From: Acanthamoeba sp. SK_2022b
Lineage: Eukaryota; Discosea; Longamoebia; Acanthamoebidae
Direction: 5' to 3'
Length of the DNA stretch: 30,590 nt
Assembly (NCBI GenBank): GCA_027943245.1
Contig: JANDJZ010000531.1
Coordinates: 1-30,590 of the forward strand
The translations under genes were made by a program, and so were the position numbers. Under the pieces are notes generated by a model. The model had not been told where the DNA came from. It searched no databases and saw only the letters and a program-made list of their open reading frames with translations. Positions 11,001 through 19,344 of this stretch are shown here, in pieces (position 1 is the first letter of the stretch; every line of letters starts with the position of its first letter).

Positions 11001-11385
11001 GTTTGTGTTACTGGGACTGCCTCCTCGGTGAGGGGCGTTGCCAACATCGTGATGATTTCGCTCCCCAGTATTACGGCCGTAAATGAGAATTAGATCACTA
11101 TGGGGGGGGGACCTGAAAGTGGTGGTTCCAGTAGAGTTCTCTACCGACGTCGAGCCTGCGACCGTGACGGCGCGAAGGAGAACTGGCTGTTGGTTGTTTC
11201 TCCGATGAGGATGAGGAGGTCACCTCTTCCTCTGCGGAAACCACCACTTCGTAACTTCCAGTTTCCTCTTCCTGTTTACGTTCAACATCTTCGTTTGTGT
11301 GTCCCCTCTCGCTGTCTTGGGTGGGTAGGTTATGGAGCGGTGGGCCGCTATCTAGAACTTCATACAAGTTGGTCTCCTCCTCCAT
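2124..11385 (-). CDS. CLU-domain protein fused to a STRAD-like STE20-family pseudokinase
   Basis: Exons in transcription order: 11385-11113, 10980-10881, 10805-10671, 10529-10432, 10253-10140, 10007-9876, 9701-9512, 9388-9312, 9190-9093, 8933-8718, 8617-8080, 7939-7817, 7696-7558, 7446-7280, 7134-6382, 6264-6178, 6025-5819, 5636-5487, 5368-5154, 5044-4669, 4573-4496, 4436-4388, 4179-4044, 3861-3689, 3571-3409, 3287-3202, 2992-2124. Every junction keeps phase; the total is 5,742 nt, about 1,913 residues. The start is the first ATG of the open 5' exon (MEEETNLYEV). Order: acidic N-terminus; CLU domain (about 85-480) continuing into helical sequence to about 1200 with poly(Ala-Thr) and poly-Ser insertions; kinase fold (about 1347-1612); Asp/Ser/Glu-rich tail with a small C-terminal domain. 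CLU proteins act in mitochondrial distribution and in binding mRNAs for mitochondrial proteins. Uncertain points: a further intron within 8617-8080, and the donor at 7817 (GC type) versus 7787 (GT). Two separate genes would need stop, poly(A) and start sites that I do not see. Confidence 0.82.
3058..3119 (+). repeat. (CA)31 microsatellite in the last intron of the fusion gene
   Basis: Uninterrupted CA dinucleotides between exons 3287-3202 and 2992-2124; (TG)n on the coding strand. Confidence 0.95.
3909..3998 (+). repeat. Compound (CA)n(GA)n microsatellite in a fusion-gene intron
   Basis: (CA)36 to 3980 followed by (GA)9 to 3998, within the intron between exons 4179-4044 and 3861-3689. Confidence 0.95.
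4238..4337 (+). repeat. (GTGTGC)n hexamer microsatellite in a fusion-gene intron
   Basis: About 16 tandem hexamers between exons 4436-4388 and 4179-4044. The same hexamer occurs in intron 3 of the first gene. Confidence 0.95.
5073..5124 (+). repeat. A/T-rich (AATA)n tract in a fusion-gene intron
   Basis: AATA/AAATA tandem units between exons 5368-5154 and 5044-4669, giving a T-rich stretch upstream of the acceptor on the coding strand. Confidence 0.85.
5662..5797 (+). repeat. Compound (CT)n(CA)n(GA)n microsatellite in a fusion-gene intron
   Basis: (CT) run to about 5680, imperfect (CA) run with AACACA interruptions to about 5786, then GA units. It lies between exons 6025-5819 and 5636-5487. 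Confidence 0.9.
6072..6171 (+). repeat. Compound (GT)n(GA)n microsatellite in a fusion-gene intron
   Basis: (GT)n with GGTGT interruptions to about 6143, then (GA)n from 6149. It lies upstream of exon 6025 on the coding strand and is opposite in orientation to the other CA tracts in this gene. Confidence 0.9.
6862..6929 (-). repeat. (GCAACA)n hexamer encoding poly(Ala-Thr) in the fusion protein
   Basis: About 11 hexamers inside the 753-nt exon 7134-6382, in frame as alternating Ala-Thr. The exon is otherwise open over its full length. The same exon encodes poly-Ala and poly-Ser runs. Confidence 0.9.
7174..7262 (+). repeat. Compound (CA)n(GA)n microsatellite in a fusion-gene intron
   Basis: (CA)n to about 7244, then GA units, between exons 7446-7280 and 7134-6382. 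Confidence 0.95.
7706..7747 (+). repeat. (GAAAAA)n tract in a fusion-gene intron
   Basis: On the coding strand this is a (TTTTTC)n polypyrimidine tract ending nine bases before the CACAG acceptor of exon 7696-7558, so it probably serves as the polypyrimidine tract. Confidence 0.85.
8001..8065 (+). repeat. (CA)32 microsatellite in a fusion-gene intron
   Basis: Between exons 8617-8080 and 7939-7817, close to the donor side on the coding strand. Confidence 0.95.
8618..11140 (-). other. CLU domain portion of the fusion gene
   Basis: Recognised from family motifs spread over ten exons and in the expected order: YWNHHFQ (equivalent to the DWNEE-Q start of CLU domains), a helix ending in DFQLAAKTYAQII, KYIVQNILFKFALD, VDYRGFRLTAISILP, LVYGSADQGKT, VWGPVDLEVHRG, DGRIYVLDMARIFPPD, FFQLLRPELVRL and MHSWGINLRYFGRV. 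The DGR-Y-LD-AR-FPP and HS-GIN-RY-G-V signatures are the strongest. The two halves of these motifs join only after splicing at my predicted sites, which supports the models. The usual CLU N-terminal ubiquitin-like and GSKIP-type regions are not seen. Confidence 0.85.
9737..9796 (+). repeat. A-rich (CAAAA)n tract in a fusion-gene intron
   Basis: Degenerate CAAAA/CAAAAAA units between exons 10007-9876 and 9701-9512; T-rich on the coding strand, upstream of the acceptor. Confidence 0.8.
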
Positions 11386-12354
11386 CAAATGGGATGTGTT
11401 GTTTGTCGCAAATAACAAAGGAAACTGTGGTGAAGCTTTTCTTTTTCTTCCTTCTCTTCCAACCGGTACCCGATATCGGACCGGTCAACAAGTCAAGGAG
11501 GAGGCGGAGCGTTCACCGCCAAGCAATTTTGTCTCTGATGCGCACGCAGCCCGCAGTCGCTTTGCCTCCCCAACCTTGGTGAGCTCCCGCCCGCCGATCG
11601 CTCGATGGACACACGGGCTACCGCAATAGCGACTGATCTCGTCCTGCCTCGTGCACACCACGAGTCGCTCGAGCCGTCGCCCAAGCGATCGCCGGTCCAG
11701 GCCGAGCGGGTTCGACCGACGAACGGAGCACGAGAGGGACGATGACAGGGGCGGGCGCGACCGCGTCACCAACCCGCGGCGCCCAGCAGGCCCTCCCGCT
11801 CCATCTACGTCAGCCTCTCGTCCTGGCACACCACCCAACCACCGCCACTCACACAGTCCTTGTCCTAAAGGCCCACAGGGCCCCACGCTCACCACAACGT
11901 CGCGCCCTGCTCTGCAACGCGACTGGTCCAGCACAGCATCATCCACTCTCGCCACTGGGGCTACACAGACCGCCCGCAGTCGTTTGACCTCAGCTGGGTG
12001 CGCCGTCAGCCGCCCACGGCACATCGCTCGTGCCGGTCGCCGACAAACACGCCTGCGATCACTTCCACCACGGACTGGGCGTCAGGCGGCGCTCCGGCGA
12101 GCTCGCCAAGCTTGGCATCGTGGTGCTCATCGGCGTCACGCTGGTATCGCGCGATGGCGGATGACGCATTGTCGGCGCTAGCTCGTGCGGCCTGAAAAGA
12201 AAAAGCGGGTGACGACGCGTTGTCGGCACGAGCTAGGCCACCAAACCAAAGAAAAAGCGTGGGCAGCCGTGGCGGCGGAAGATGAGGATTATTAAATGTT
12301 ACCTAAAACCGTCAAACACGCGAAAATTCGTCCAGAGATTCTCATGAAATTTCG
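11386..12354. other. Intergenic region upstream of the fusion gene; no supported gene
   Basis: The interval holds several overlapping Arg/Pro/Ser-rich open frames on both strands, typical of GC-rich random sequence, and none gives a recognisable protein. The proximal part should contain the promoter of the fusion gene. The distal end, 12150-12240, has a short direct repeat and an 11-bp inverted repeat. A spliced plus-strand reading near 11930-12195 looks slightly protein-like but has no motif and no clear start. Confidence 0.5.
12178..12236. repeat. 11-bp perfect inverted repeat with 37-bp loop, inside a degenerate direct repeat
   Basis: CTAGCTCGTGC at 12178-12188 and its exact reverse complement GCACGAGCTAG at 12226-12236. 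The arms sit in two related copies of a TGACG-TTGTCGGC segment (12162-12176 and 12210-12227), each followed by an AAAGAAAAAGCG-type string. Confidence 0.75.
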
Positions 12355-13410
12355 ATATCAACACCCCTACCCAGCCACCAAGTGGTACCTTGAACATTTT
12401 CATACCTTTGGGTGTGTAGTGGGCCTCTTGGTTGCTGTTACCTTTGCCTGCACAGTAGCTTTAGTTGATTGTGGGGCATGTACCTTTGGGTGCATGTAGT
12501 AGGCCTCTGGTCACTGTTGCCACCATTGTGGCCAAATGGGATGATTCCTTGCTTGCAGGGGAGGGGGCATGTGCCTTTGGGTGCATGTAGCAGCAGCCAT
12601 GGGCCCCTTCCTTGCTGTCACTGTTGCCTGTGCAGCTTTAGTTGCTTGTGGGGGATGGACCATGTGCCTCTGCTTGTGTGTTGAAGATCTGGTCTTCACA
12701 GGGTGCAGTGTAGTAGGCCTCCCTTACTGACTTCCATGTTTTATGCATGGAGGGGTGTGTCAGCAATGAGTGGTGCTGGGGGCTTGTTCTTGTTGATCAT
12801 CATGGTCCTTTGGGTGGTCATGGTGGTGGTGGAGAAGGGTGTGAAGTGAAGAAACAGAGGGAATGAGTGCCCACACCCTTTTAACTCTTCTCCTCCCACA
12901 CACCATGTCTGTGATGACCAACTGCTCCCTGTTTGCTGTGGTAACCCTGCAACTCCTTCTGCACTATGCATGGCCACATCTTCATGTGCACATATGCCAA
13001 TGTGGAATTAAAAAACCTCAATCATCTCCTGTGAGATTACATGGTGTTCAGGAAGAGAGTATTGGTTCTCCACCTGTCTCCTTGCCCATGGCATTAGAAT
13101 AGATTGCAGCACACAATTGCTGGTGAAACTGTTCAACTGTGCCTGAAATTCAAATGAATGGCAGTGTTATCTGGAGAAAATTTAATTTAGTTATTCATTT
13201 GTATTTCAGGTGTGGTTGCACAGTACAGATTTATTGGCACTTAGTGATATTTTGAGTGGGGGATGCAATCCAGGAGGACCAAGTCTTGCACAAGCTTGGT
13301 GGTTGTGCAGCATGTAACTGCATTGTTGCCACCACACCAGGCAAGATCATCTATGTGAGCCCACCCTTTGGTGCAAGGTGCCATGAACACTGGCCATCAA
13401 GGCTATCCTA
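12355..13410. other. CpG-free block (1,056 bp), probable ancient methylated repeat
   Basis: I checked this stretch line by line and found no CG dinucleotide between CG at 12353-12354 and CG at 13411-13412. GpC, TpG and CpA are common and base composition is near balanced, so the absence is not due to low G+C. DNA on both sides is CpG-rich. The only open frames are short and unrecognised. The pattern is what long-term cytosine methylation and deamination of a silenced repeat would leave; a segment of foreign origin or an assembly artefact is the alternative. Confidence 0.85.
12393..12690. repeat. Degenerate tandem repeat, 78-91 bp spacing
   Basis: The motif RCCTTTGGGTG recurs at 12404, 12482 and 12573, followed each time by a GTAG-GGCC-like string; a weaker fourth copy follows near 12660-12720. 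Copies 2 and 3 share a 26-bp block with one mismatch, starting GGGCATGT. Confidence 0.7.
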
Positions 13411-13482
13411 CGGTCCAGCCAAAAACTATCTGGCAGTTGGCGAGTCAATCTTTGGATTTTCCAGCTAATTGCCAATCCCGAG

Positions 13483-13496
13483 GTTATGCCAGAGGG
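13483..13496 (+). repeat. Left target-site duplication of the LINE
   Basis: GTTATGCCAGAGGG, identical over 14 bp to 19495-19508. The two copies bracket the LINE exactly: the right copy lies 19 bp past the AATAAA in the element's 3' UTR. Confidence 0.85.
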
Positions 13497-13553
13497 GAGG
13501 GCTTTGTGACCGAGGGAAGTTTGGAGAGCTATGGACGTCGCCTGGAGAAGGAG

Positions 13554-14342
13554 ATGGAAGCGGAGAGGAAGGAGAAGAGGCAAGTCATCGCGATCTCAGC
13601 CATAACCAGCTTATCCCTCACATACGACCAGATCATCCAGAAAACGGCCAACGACTGCAAGGCCGAGATGGACGAGGAACTCAGCTACTTTGAGAGGGAC
13701 AAAGGAGTCGTGCTCCTAGTCCCCCTAACTCCCCGAGACTATGCGTGTGCAGACCAGTCAGTTTATTTGAACGGGTTGGGGAAGAGAGCCTCGCTGACCG
13801 AACTCACAATGGCGGAGATAGCGGGCGAAGCAAAGCCATGGGGCGTCATCGCAAACGCATCGGACCTGAGTCCTACCGAAGTGCTGAACAACGCGAAGGA
13901 ACTTGGCCTCGAGCCCAGGGTCATTCGGCGCGCCGGGCCAGTCATCATGGTCGAGTTCTGGGACAAGAAATCGCTGGACAAGTGGGCCAAGGGGCGCATC
14001 GAAGTGTGGATCAGAGGAGAGAGAAGAACGTGGAAGAGAGAGCGCTCCTTCATGGCGGACGGGAACCTGGTCAGATGGATGGGGTACCTACCCCAACACA
14101 TCAAGCGCAGAGGTCAGGTCGAACAAGCATTACGTATGAGCTACGGAGCAACGGCCAAGGTCTCCATCATCCGCGACCCGATCACCAACCTCCCGAAGGC
14201 GTGCTGTTACGTGAGGTTCCCCACAGCGTACGACCTGGCCCGCATTGCCGCCTGTGGCACCAACAAGATTGTTCTCTTTGGAAAGACACTCACCGTCGAC
14301 AAGCTGAAACAACGATCGCCAGAAGAGACGGAAACCGACTAG
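13554..14342 (+). CDS. LINE ORF1 protein with RRM-like domain
   Basis: 262 codons from ATG 13554, the first in-frame ATG inside the element, to TAG. The open frame continues 5' into host sequence, but that part lies outside the target-site duplication and is fortuitous. ORF1 proteins bind the element RNA and chaperone target-primed reverse transcription. Residues about 172-255 look like an RNA-recognition motif: beta1 LVRWMGYLP, a helix, beta2 AKVSIIRDP, an RNP1-like KACCYVRF, a second helix AYDLARIAACG, and a last strand KTLTVDKL. The N-terminal half is charged (MEAERKEKRQ) and may form a coiled coil. No CCHC knuckle is seen. It is separated from ORF2 by 70 nt and is in a different frame. 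Confidence 0.82.
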   Translation: MEAERKEKRQVIAISAITSLSLTYDQIIQKTANDCKAEMDEELSYFERDKGVVLLVPLTPRDYACADQSVYLNGLGKRASLTELTMAEIAGEAKPWGVIANASDLSPTEVLNNAKELGLEPRVIRRAGPVIMVEFWDKKSLDKWAKGRIEVWIRGERRTWKRERSFMADGNLVRWMGYLPQHIKRRGQVEQALRMSYGATAKVSIIRDPITNLPKACCYVRFPTAYDLARIAACGTNKIVLFGKTLTVDKLKQRSPEETETD

Positions 14343-14412
14343 CGAGCGCCACAGGCGCTGCCCAAAGAGCCAAGCCTCCCACCCCCCCCTCCACCATCGT
14401 ACCCACCTTTTT

Positions 14413-17400
14413 ATGCCTGTGGGAGAATCCATAAACGTCCTCTCCATTAACATTCGAGGGGGTTGGCACTCGAAACAGGCAGAAGTCGAGCACTTATTTC
14501 ACAAAGAAAACGCAGACTTCATGCTCATCCAGGAGGTACAAATGTCGGCCGATGGGGCACGTCACATCATTATGCAGGACATTACAGTAGTCCAAGGATG
14601 CCTTACGAAGAAGGATCTTCGCAAACGACTAGAAGGGACAAATGTCCCACCTCGCCTCATTAGACAGACGCATGCAGGCCACATCAGAGCAAAATGGGGA
14701 GTGGCTATCCTAGTTAACAAGAAGTACGACAACATGTTCACTGATACCACCCCACTTGACAAACCTCTCCGGGGTAGGGTAGCGGCCATCAAGATCAGAT
14801 GCAAAAATGCACCCACCCTCAATGTCATCAGCGTGTATGCACCGGCAGGAGGCTCTGTAGAGAACAAGGCACAATTCTTTTCAGCGATCTCACGCTTTAT
14901 GAGTCACATCAATCCCAATGAAATTATTGTTGTAGGAGGGGACTGGAACGCCATCACCCGACCTGAGGACCAACTTACAGGCACCTTTAAAAGGAATAAA
15001 CACAAGCACTTTATCCAATTCTGCAAGGATAACGACCTAAGGGACACATACCTCAGACTGCATAAAGAAGGCCCCCACAGATTCACGTGGAAGGGCAACA
15101 CCAAAAAGGGAGTCCAGGAGCGACGCCTGGATGCCATCCTCACTAGCAAAAATGTCGACCCCATCAGAGCACGCATCAGAAACTGCAAAATCACTTCAGA
15201 CCACAGGCTGGTGTCAACAGATCTCGGATGGTCAGCGACCCTCCCCCCACCACCACTACCACTCAAACCACGTAGAAGGGTCCCAGTCGATATCACAACC
15301 GAGGAGAAGGCCATTTTCAATTTGCGAGTCTTCCATCTCATTAACTGCGCTCACCAGGACTCGACTGCACCGGCCTCAGACACCCACGCCTCCCATCCAG
15401 CAGACCAAGCGTCAGCGGTGCTTGTCCAGGCCACAGACGAGATGCTGGCCGCTCGCACAAGCCTACGTGAATTACACAGTCACAAGACACACAACGACAT
15501 CCGTATCTGCAAAAATTGGGGCCTCCTCAGGAAGGATAAGTGGAGAGTCATCAGGGGTATTAAAGAAGTCAAACGCAGTCTGCGCATGGGGAGTACCGGC
15601 CAATCAGACATGGCCAGGATTACAAGAGCATGTCATATCCTGGCACAGGAACCCCCCCTTCTGAACGACCCCGACATGTGCAGAGCCTGGATCAAAAAGG
15701 CACGACGAACCACCAAGGAAATGAACAAACACATGAACCAAATAATCCAAGAAGGTCAAGACCAAAAAATCGCCCGGGCAATCGAAGCGATGGCTGCTGA
15801 AGGGGACAAGCGCTCTGGTGCATTTTACGGGCGCATCAAAAACGCACTATGGGGCACACGCCCCAAACAAATTAGCTCAGTCGTCGTCCAACCGTCTGGT
15901 GAAGGGGAGGAGACAGAGGAATACATCTCTACAGAACAGGAGGTGGTTAAACGAGAAGTCCGTAAGGCGTGGCAAACACACTTCTGCCAGACGCCACCAC
16001 CCCCAGGAGTACCACGCCCGTGGGAACAACCATCCAAACGGATCAGTGATGGAGAACGTCTCCTCTGTGAGGTGGTCATTGATGAATTCAATGCCACCCT
16101 GAACACTATGGGCAATGGTAAGGCCCCCGGCCCATCTGAAGAGACGGTGGAAATGATAAAATGGTTGGATGATAATAATAAACGCCACATCATCACCATC
16201 TTCAACTCCATCCTGGCTACGGGGGAGATCCCAAGTGGTTGGCGCAAGTCCAACATCTACGGCATTCACAAAGGAGGGGATCCAGCAATCCCTACCAATT
16301 ACCGCCCCATTGCACTCCTCTCAGTCATCTCAAAGCTATTCACTAAAATTATCAATAACCGCATGTACCAAGCAGTAGAGAAGGTGGGCATCATCAGTAT
16401 CTCCCAAGCCGGATTCCGGAAGGGTTGGTCTACCATGACTCAGGTCCATGCGGTCAAGGGCATCATGGAGGAAGCCAGGACCTTCAACAAGGAACTGCAC
16501 GTGGCGTATGTCGACATTGCAGGGGCATATGACAACGTACCCCACGACAAGCTGGCCAGTACGTTGGCCCGACAAGGGTTCCCCCCCCGTCTGATACAAA
16601 TAATATCAAATCTTATCAAGGAAGGAGAACTGAGTATGCTCACAGCGCATGGCCCCACTGACCCCATTACTATTAACAAAGGTGTACGACAAGGGGACCC
16701 CCTATCCCCATTGCTCTTCAACCTCGTCATCAACCCGCTCTTGGAATGGCTCGTAAAGGGGATGGGGTACATCATCAATGATGGTTGTAATGTTCCAGCA
16801 GCCGCCTTTGCCGACGATATCGCTCTCATCGCAGGGGACAAAACAAATATGCTGATCGCATGGGACAAGATCAATCAATTCTGTGTGGCAAACAACATGT
16901 ACATCAAGGCTAGTAAGTCTGCGTACACCACCAACAGCACCCACGACAAACACTGCAAACTGGTCACATCCAGGGGGGAGACAGTAGGACAGCTGCAGCC
17001 TTCAGAAGCCTATCGATACCTTGGGGTGTGGATCGCACTTGATGGGGGGATAGACAAGCACATTGATGTCACGGACAAAAAAATGAACAAGATAATAGGA
17101 GGGCTCATGTCCAGGAAGATCACGTCCTACCAGAAGGTGCACCTAGCAAACTTAATGGCATCCAAGGTGGCAGAGTATGGGATGGGCGCCTTAGTCTACC
17201 CAGCCAAAGCGCTGGAGCAGATCAACACCAACCTCAAACGCCTGGCCAAACGCGCCCACAGGCTGCCCCTCAGCACGGCTAACGACGCTGTATGGGCATC
17301 AACAACGCACGGGGGTATGGGTCTCATCAACATGGCCGCTGCCCAAGAAGAAGCCCTCCTAGGCTGTGTGCTGGACCAGATTGTGTCTGGACCAGACTCT

Positions 17401-19344
17401 TTTGGTAGACGAGTCATCATCAACAACCTGCGGCACGCGCGTGATGTTGGTGACAGGGACGTGCTCACCATTGGTGGTGTGATGAGGGATACTACTCGCG
17501 CTGGCCTGGACACGTCCACAGAGATTATCCGCTTGATGGCTCGCCACAACCTGGACCTGGTGGATGAAGACGTTGAGGCAGCAAACGAATCATGGAATGT
17601 AGTTGACATGGACCCCACTGGAGCAGAGGACAAATTGGCCAGACTCCGAGTCACACGGGAGGAACGCAGACGGAGAGTAGAGCTACTCCTGCCCCCCCCA
17701 CCTCAACACACATGGACACCCTTGGAAGAGGCGGCCACTCTAGCCAACGCCTTGGAATCACGATGGATCCAACCTCCCCCCCTGCCCCCCCAAATTGCCA
17801 CCCAGTTGTGGCCGGACGTATCAATCAGGGCAGGAGAAACGGGTGGGCGTCGTACTGACCACTGCTCACCCACCACCCCTGGGGTTGATCACCGGGAGGA
17901 TAGGCCCACTCCTGTCCCATGGACCGTCCCCACCCAACATGCAATGCACAACCTAGCTGGGGTGGGTGGTGTAGACAGATGGAACGCACTACACCCCGAA
18001 CTGACAGTGTCGTTACACTCGCGCCAATGCAGTCCTGAGCACGCTGAGACACCCCCACAGGAGGGTAGGCTGGCGCGGATCCGGCGCACTAGGCAAGTCG
18101 TCAGCAAGCACATTGCACCTCACGAAAGCACACACCAGGGCACCTTAGACCCGCTAGGGTATGAACTGGTCTGGATTGACGGCTCGAAAAAGGAAGGCAA
18201 GGCAGGATACGCAGTCTTCTGGGGGCACATCGACCCCCGTAACGCAAAGGGAAGGGTCGTAGGAGTGCAGTTGTCACATGAGGCAGAAACTCAAGCGCTC
18301 CTAGCTGCGCTGGAGGTGAGCACGCACGACCGAGACACCCACATCATCACCGACAACCTCAACATACAGCAATTAGTCACCAACCTCACCAATCAGGATT
18401 ACCCACCTAAGCGGACGATCCACAAACTTATACACCAGATACTCATGATCAGGAAGCTAAAAGGAGCGCGTACATTGGCCACCCACTTCCCCAGCCACAT
18501 CGATGAAAAACTGGCCAGGGGGCCGCAATGGAACAACAAGATAGAGGCGGCCAAGGTACACTGGGGCAGCCTGTTTGAGACGATCAGGCAAGGCAACGAG
18601 CTAGCGGACCAGATGGCCCAGGAGGCAACTGAACTGGCAGACCCCCCCAACTTCTCTAGAAGGGAGGGAGGCTCCCAACTAGCGATCTACCACCGGGGCA
18701 CTTGGTGGGACGACAACGTCAGGACCCTCATCAGACATAACAACACTACCACACACAACAAGAACACGCAAGACAGGGCCTGCAGGGGGGTGACGGACCC
18801 TGACCAAGTCGACTGGTCCATCATCAGGGAAGTGATGGCCAAGCGCCGTTACAAGGAAGATAAGGCAATTAACTCCTTGCAACGGGGATGGTACGACCGA
18901 ATGGCGGGCACCCAGGGTGGTAGGGGAGGGAGCGGAACGTGCACGCTCTGCGGGGTAGGCACCCCCTCTTTACGCACTCACACCCTGGGGGAGTGCGCCC
19001 TTCTTAAGGAGACCAGGCAGACGGTACTCGGTCAGCTATGTGCGGAGTGGAACGGGTGCCCTGCACGAGGCATAGGCATCGCGCAGTGGGCGGACGCCAG
19101 CCCCAGCAACAAGGCTGCACTTCTCCTGGGACTGGTGCCAAAAAGGTTCACCAAAGCCTTGCGCACAAGGTACGAAGGGAGCCCAGTGGACTGGAAAAGA
19201 GCGATAGGGGGGGGAGCAGCCAGAGCCACCATGGCCATCCAGCAAGAATGGTACGCCCAGACGCGAAAAGCCAAACTCGCCAGCACACAGAACGCCCAGG
19301 AGGACGGAGACGAGCCGGCGACACGGACAGTCCAACGAGACTAG
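14413..19344 (+). CDS. LINE ORF2 polyprotein: APE endonuclease, reverse transcriptase, RNase H, zinc finger
   Basis: 1,643 residues. Endonuclease (about 5-275): LSINIRGG, LIQEVQ, GGDWNAI, RRLDAIL and SDHRLVSTDLG give the metal and catalytic residues of the exonuclease III/APE fold. Reverse transcriptase (about 570-890): GKAPGPSEETV, NYRPIALLSVISKLFTKI, YVDIAGAYDNVPHDKL, GVRQGDPLSPLLFNLVINPL, the catalytic AFADDIALI at about 798-806, and YRYLGVWI. RNase H (about 1250-1420): WIDGSKKEG, EAETQALLAALE, ITDNLN and GNELADQMAQEA supply the D-E-D-D set, with about 30 extra residues before the last Asp. C-terminal finger CTLC-x9-H-x4-C at about 1510. It nicks target DNA and copies the element RNA in place. 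All catalytic motifs are intact. Confidence 0.96.
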   Translation: MPVGESINVLSINIRGGWHSKQAEVEHLFHKENADFMLIQEVQMSADGARHIIMQDITVVQGCLTKKDLRKRLEGTNVPPRLIRQTHAGHIRAKWGVAILVNKKYDNMFTDTTPLDKPLRGRVAAIKIRCKNAPTLNVISVYAPAGGSVENKAQFFSAISRFMSHINPNEIIVVGGDWNAITRPEDQLTGTFKRNKHKHFIQFCKDNDLRDTYLRLHKEGPHRFTWKGNTKKGVQERRLDAILTSKNVDPIRARIRNCKITSDHRLVSTDLGWSATLPPPPLPLKPRRRVPVDITTEEKAIFNLRVFHLINCAHQDSTAPASDTHASHPADQASAVLVQATDEMLAARTSLRELHSHKTHNDIRICKNWGLLRKDKWRVIRGIKEVKRSLRMGSTGQSDMARITRACHILAQEPPLLNDPDMCRAWIKKARRTTKEMNKHMNQIIQEGQDQKIARAIEAMAAEGDKRSGAFYGRIKNALWGTRPKQISSVVVQPSGEGEETEEYISTEQEVVKREVRKAWQTHFCQTPPPPGVPRPWEQPSKRISDGERLLCEVVIDEFNATLNTMGNGKAPGPSEETVEMIKWLDDNNKRHIITIFNSILATGEIPSGWRKSNIYGIHKGGDPAIPTNYRPIALLSVISKLFTKIINNRMYQAVEKVGIISISQAGFRKGWSTMTQVHAVKGIMEEARTFNKELHVAYVDIAGAYDNVPHDKLASTLARQGFPPRLIQIISNLIKEGELSMLTAHGPTDPITINKGVRQGDPLSPLLFNLVINPLLEWLVKGMGYIINDGCNVPAAAFADDIALIAGDKTNMLIAWDKINQFCVANNMYIKASKSAYTTNSTHDKHCKLVTSRGETVGQLQPSEAYRYLGVWIALDGGIDKHIDVTDKKMNKIIGGLMSRKITSYQKVHLANLMASKVAEYGMGALVYPAKALEQINTNLKRLAKRAHRLPLSTANDAVWASTTHGGMGLINMAAAQEEALLGCVLDQIVSGPDSFGRRVIINNLRHARDVGDRDVLTIGGVMRDTTRAGLDTSTEIIRLMARHNLDLVDEDVEAANESWNVVDMDPTGAEDKLARLRVTREERRRRVELLLPPPPQHTWTPLEEAATLANALESRWIQPPPLPPQIATQLWPDVSIRAGETGGRRTDHCSPTTPGVDHREDRPTPVPWTVPTQHAMHNLAGVGGVDRWNALHPELTVSLHSRQCSPEHAETPPQEGRLARIRRTRQVVSKHIAPHESTHQGTLDPLGYELVWIDGSKKEGKAGYAVFWGHIDPRNAKGRVVGVQLSHEAETQALLAALEVSTHDRDTHIITDNLNIQQLVTNLTNQDYPPKRTIHKLIHQILMIRKLKGARTLATHFPSHIDEKLARGPQWNNKIEAAKVHWGSLFETIRQGNELADQMAQEATELADPPNFSRREGGSQLAIYHRGTWWDDNVRTLIRHNNTTTHNKNTQDRACRGVTDPDQVDWSIIREVMAKRRYKEDKAINSLQRGWYDRMAGTQGGRGGSGTCTLCGVGTPSLRTHTLGECALLKETRQTVLGQLCAEWNGCPARGIGIAQWADASPSNKAALLLGLVPKRFTKALRTRYEGSPVDWKRAIGGGAARATMAIQQEWYAQTRKAKLASTQNAQEDGDEPATRTVQRD

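Noticed and set aside
11485..12181. Overlapping 170-180-codon open frames on both strands
   Set aside because: Arg/Pro/Ser-rich composition on both strands, no motifs, no splice-supported model. A short repeated string (GCCCGCAGTCG) in two places was also not enough to claim a repeat family.
13368..13553. 5' extension of LINE ORF1 to 13368
   Set aside because: It lies outside the target-site duplication and its first 115 bases are host DNA, so the extension is fortuitous.
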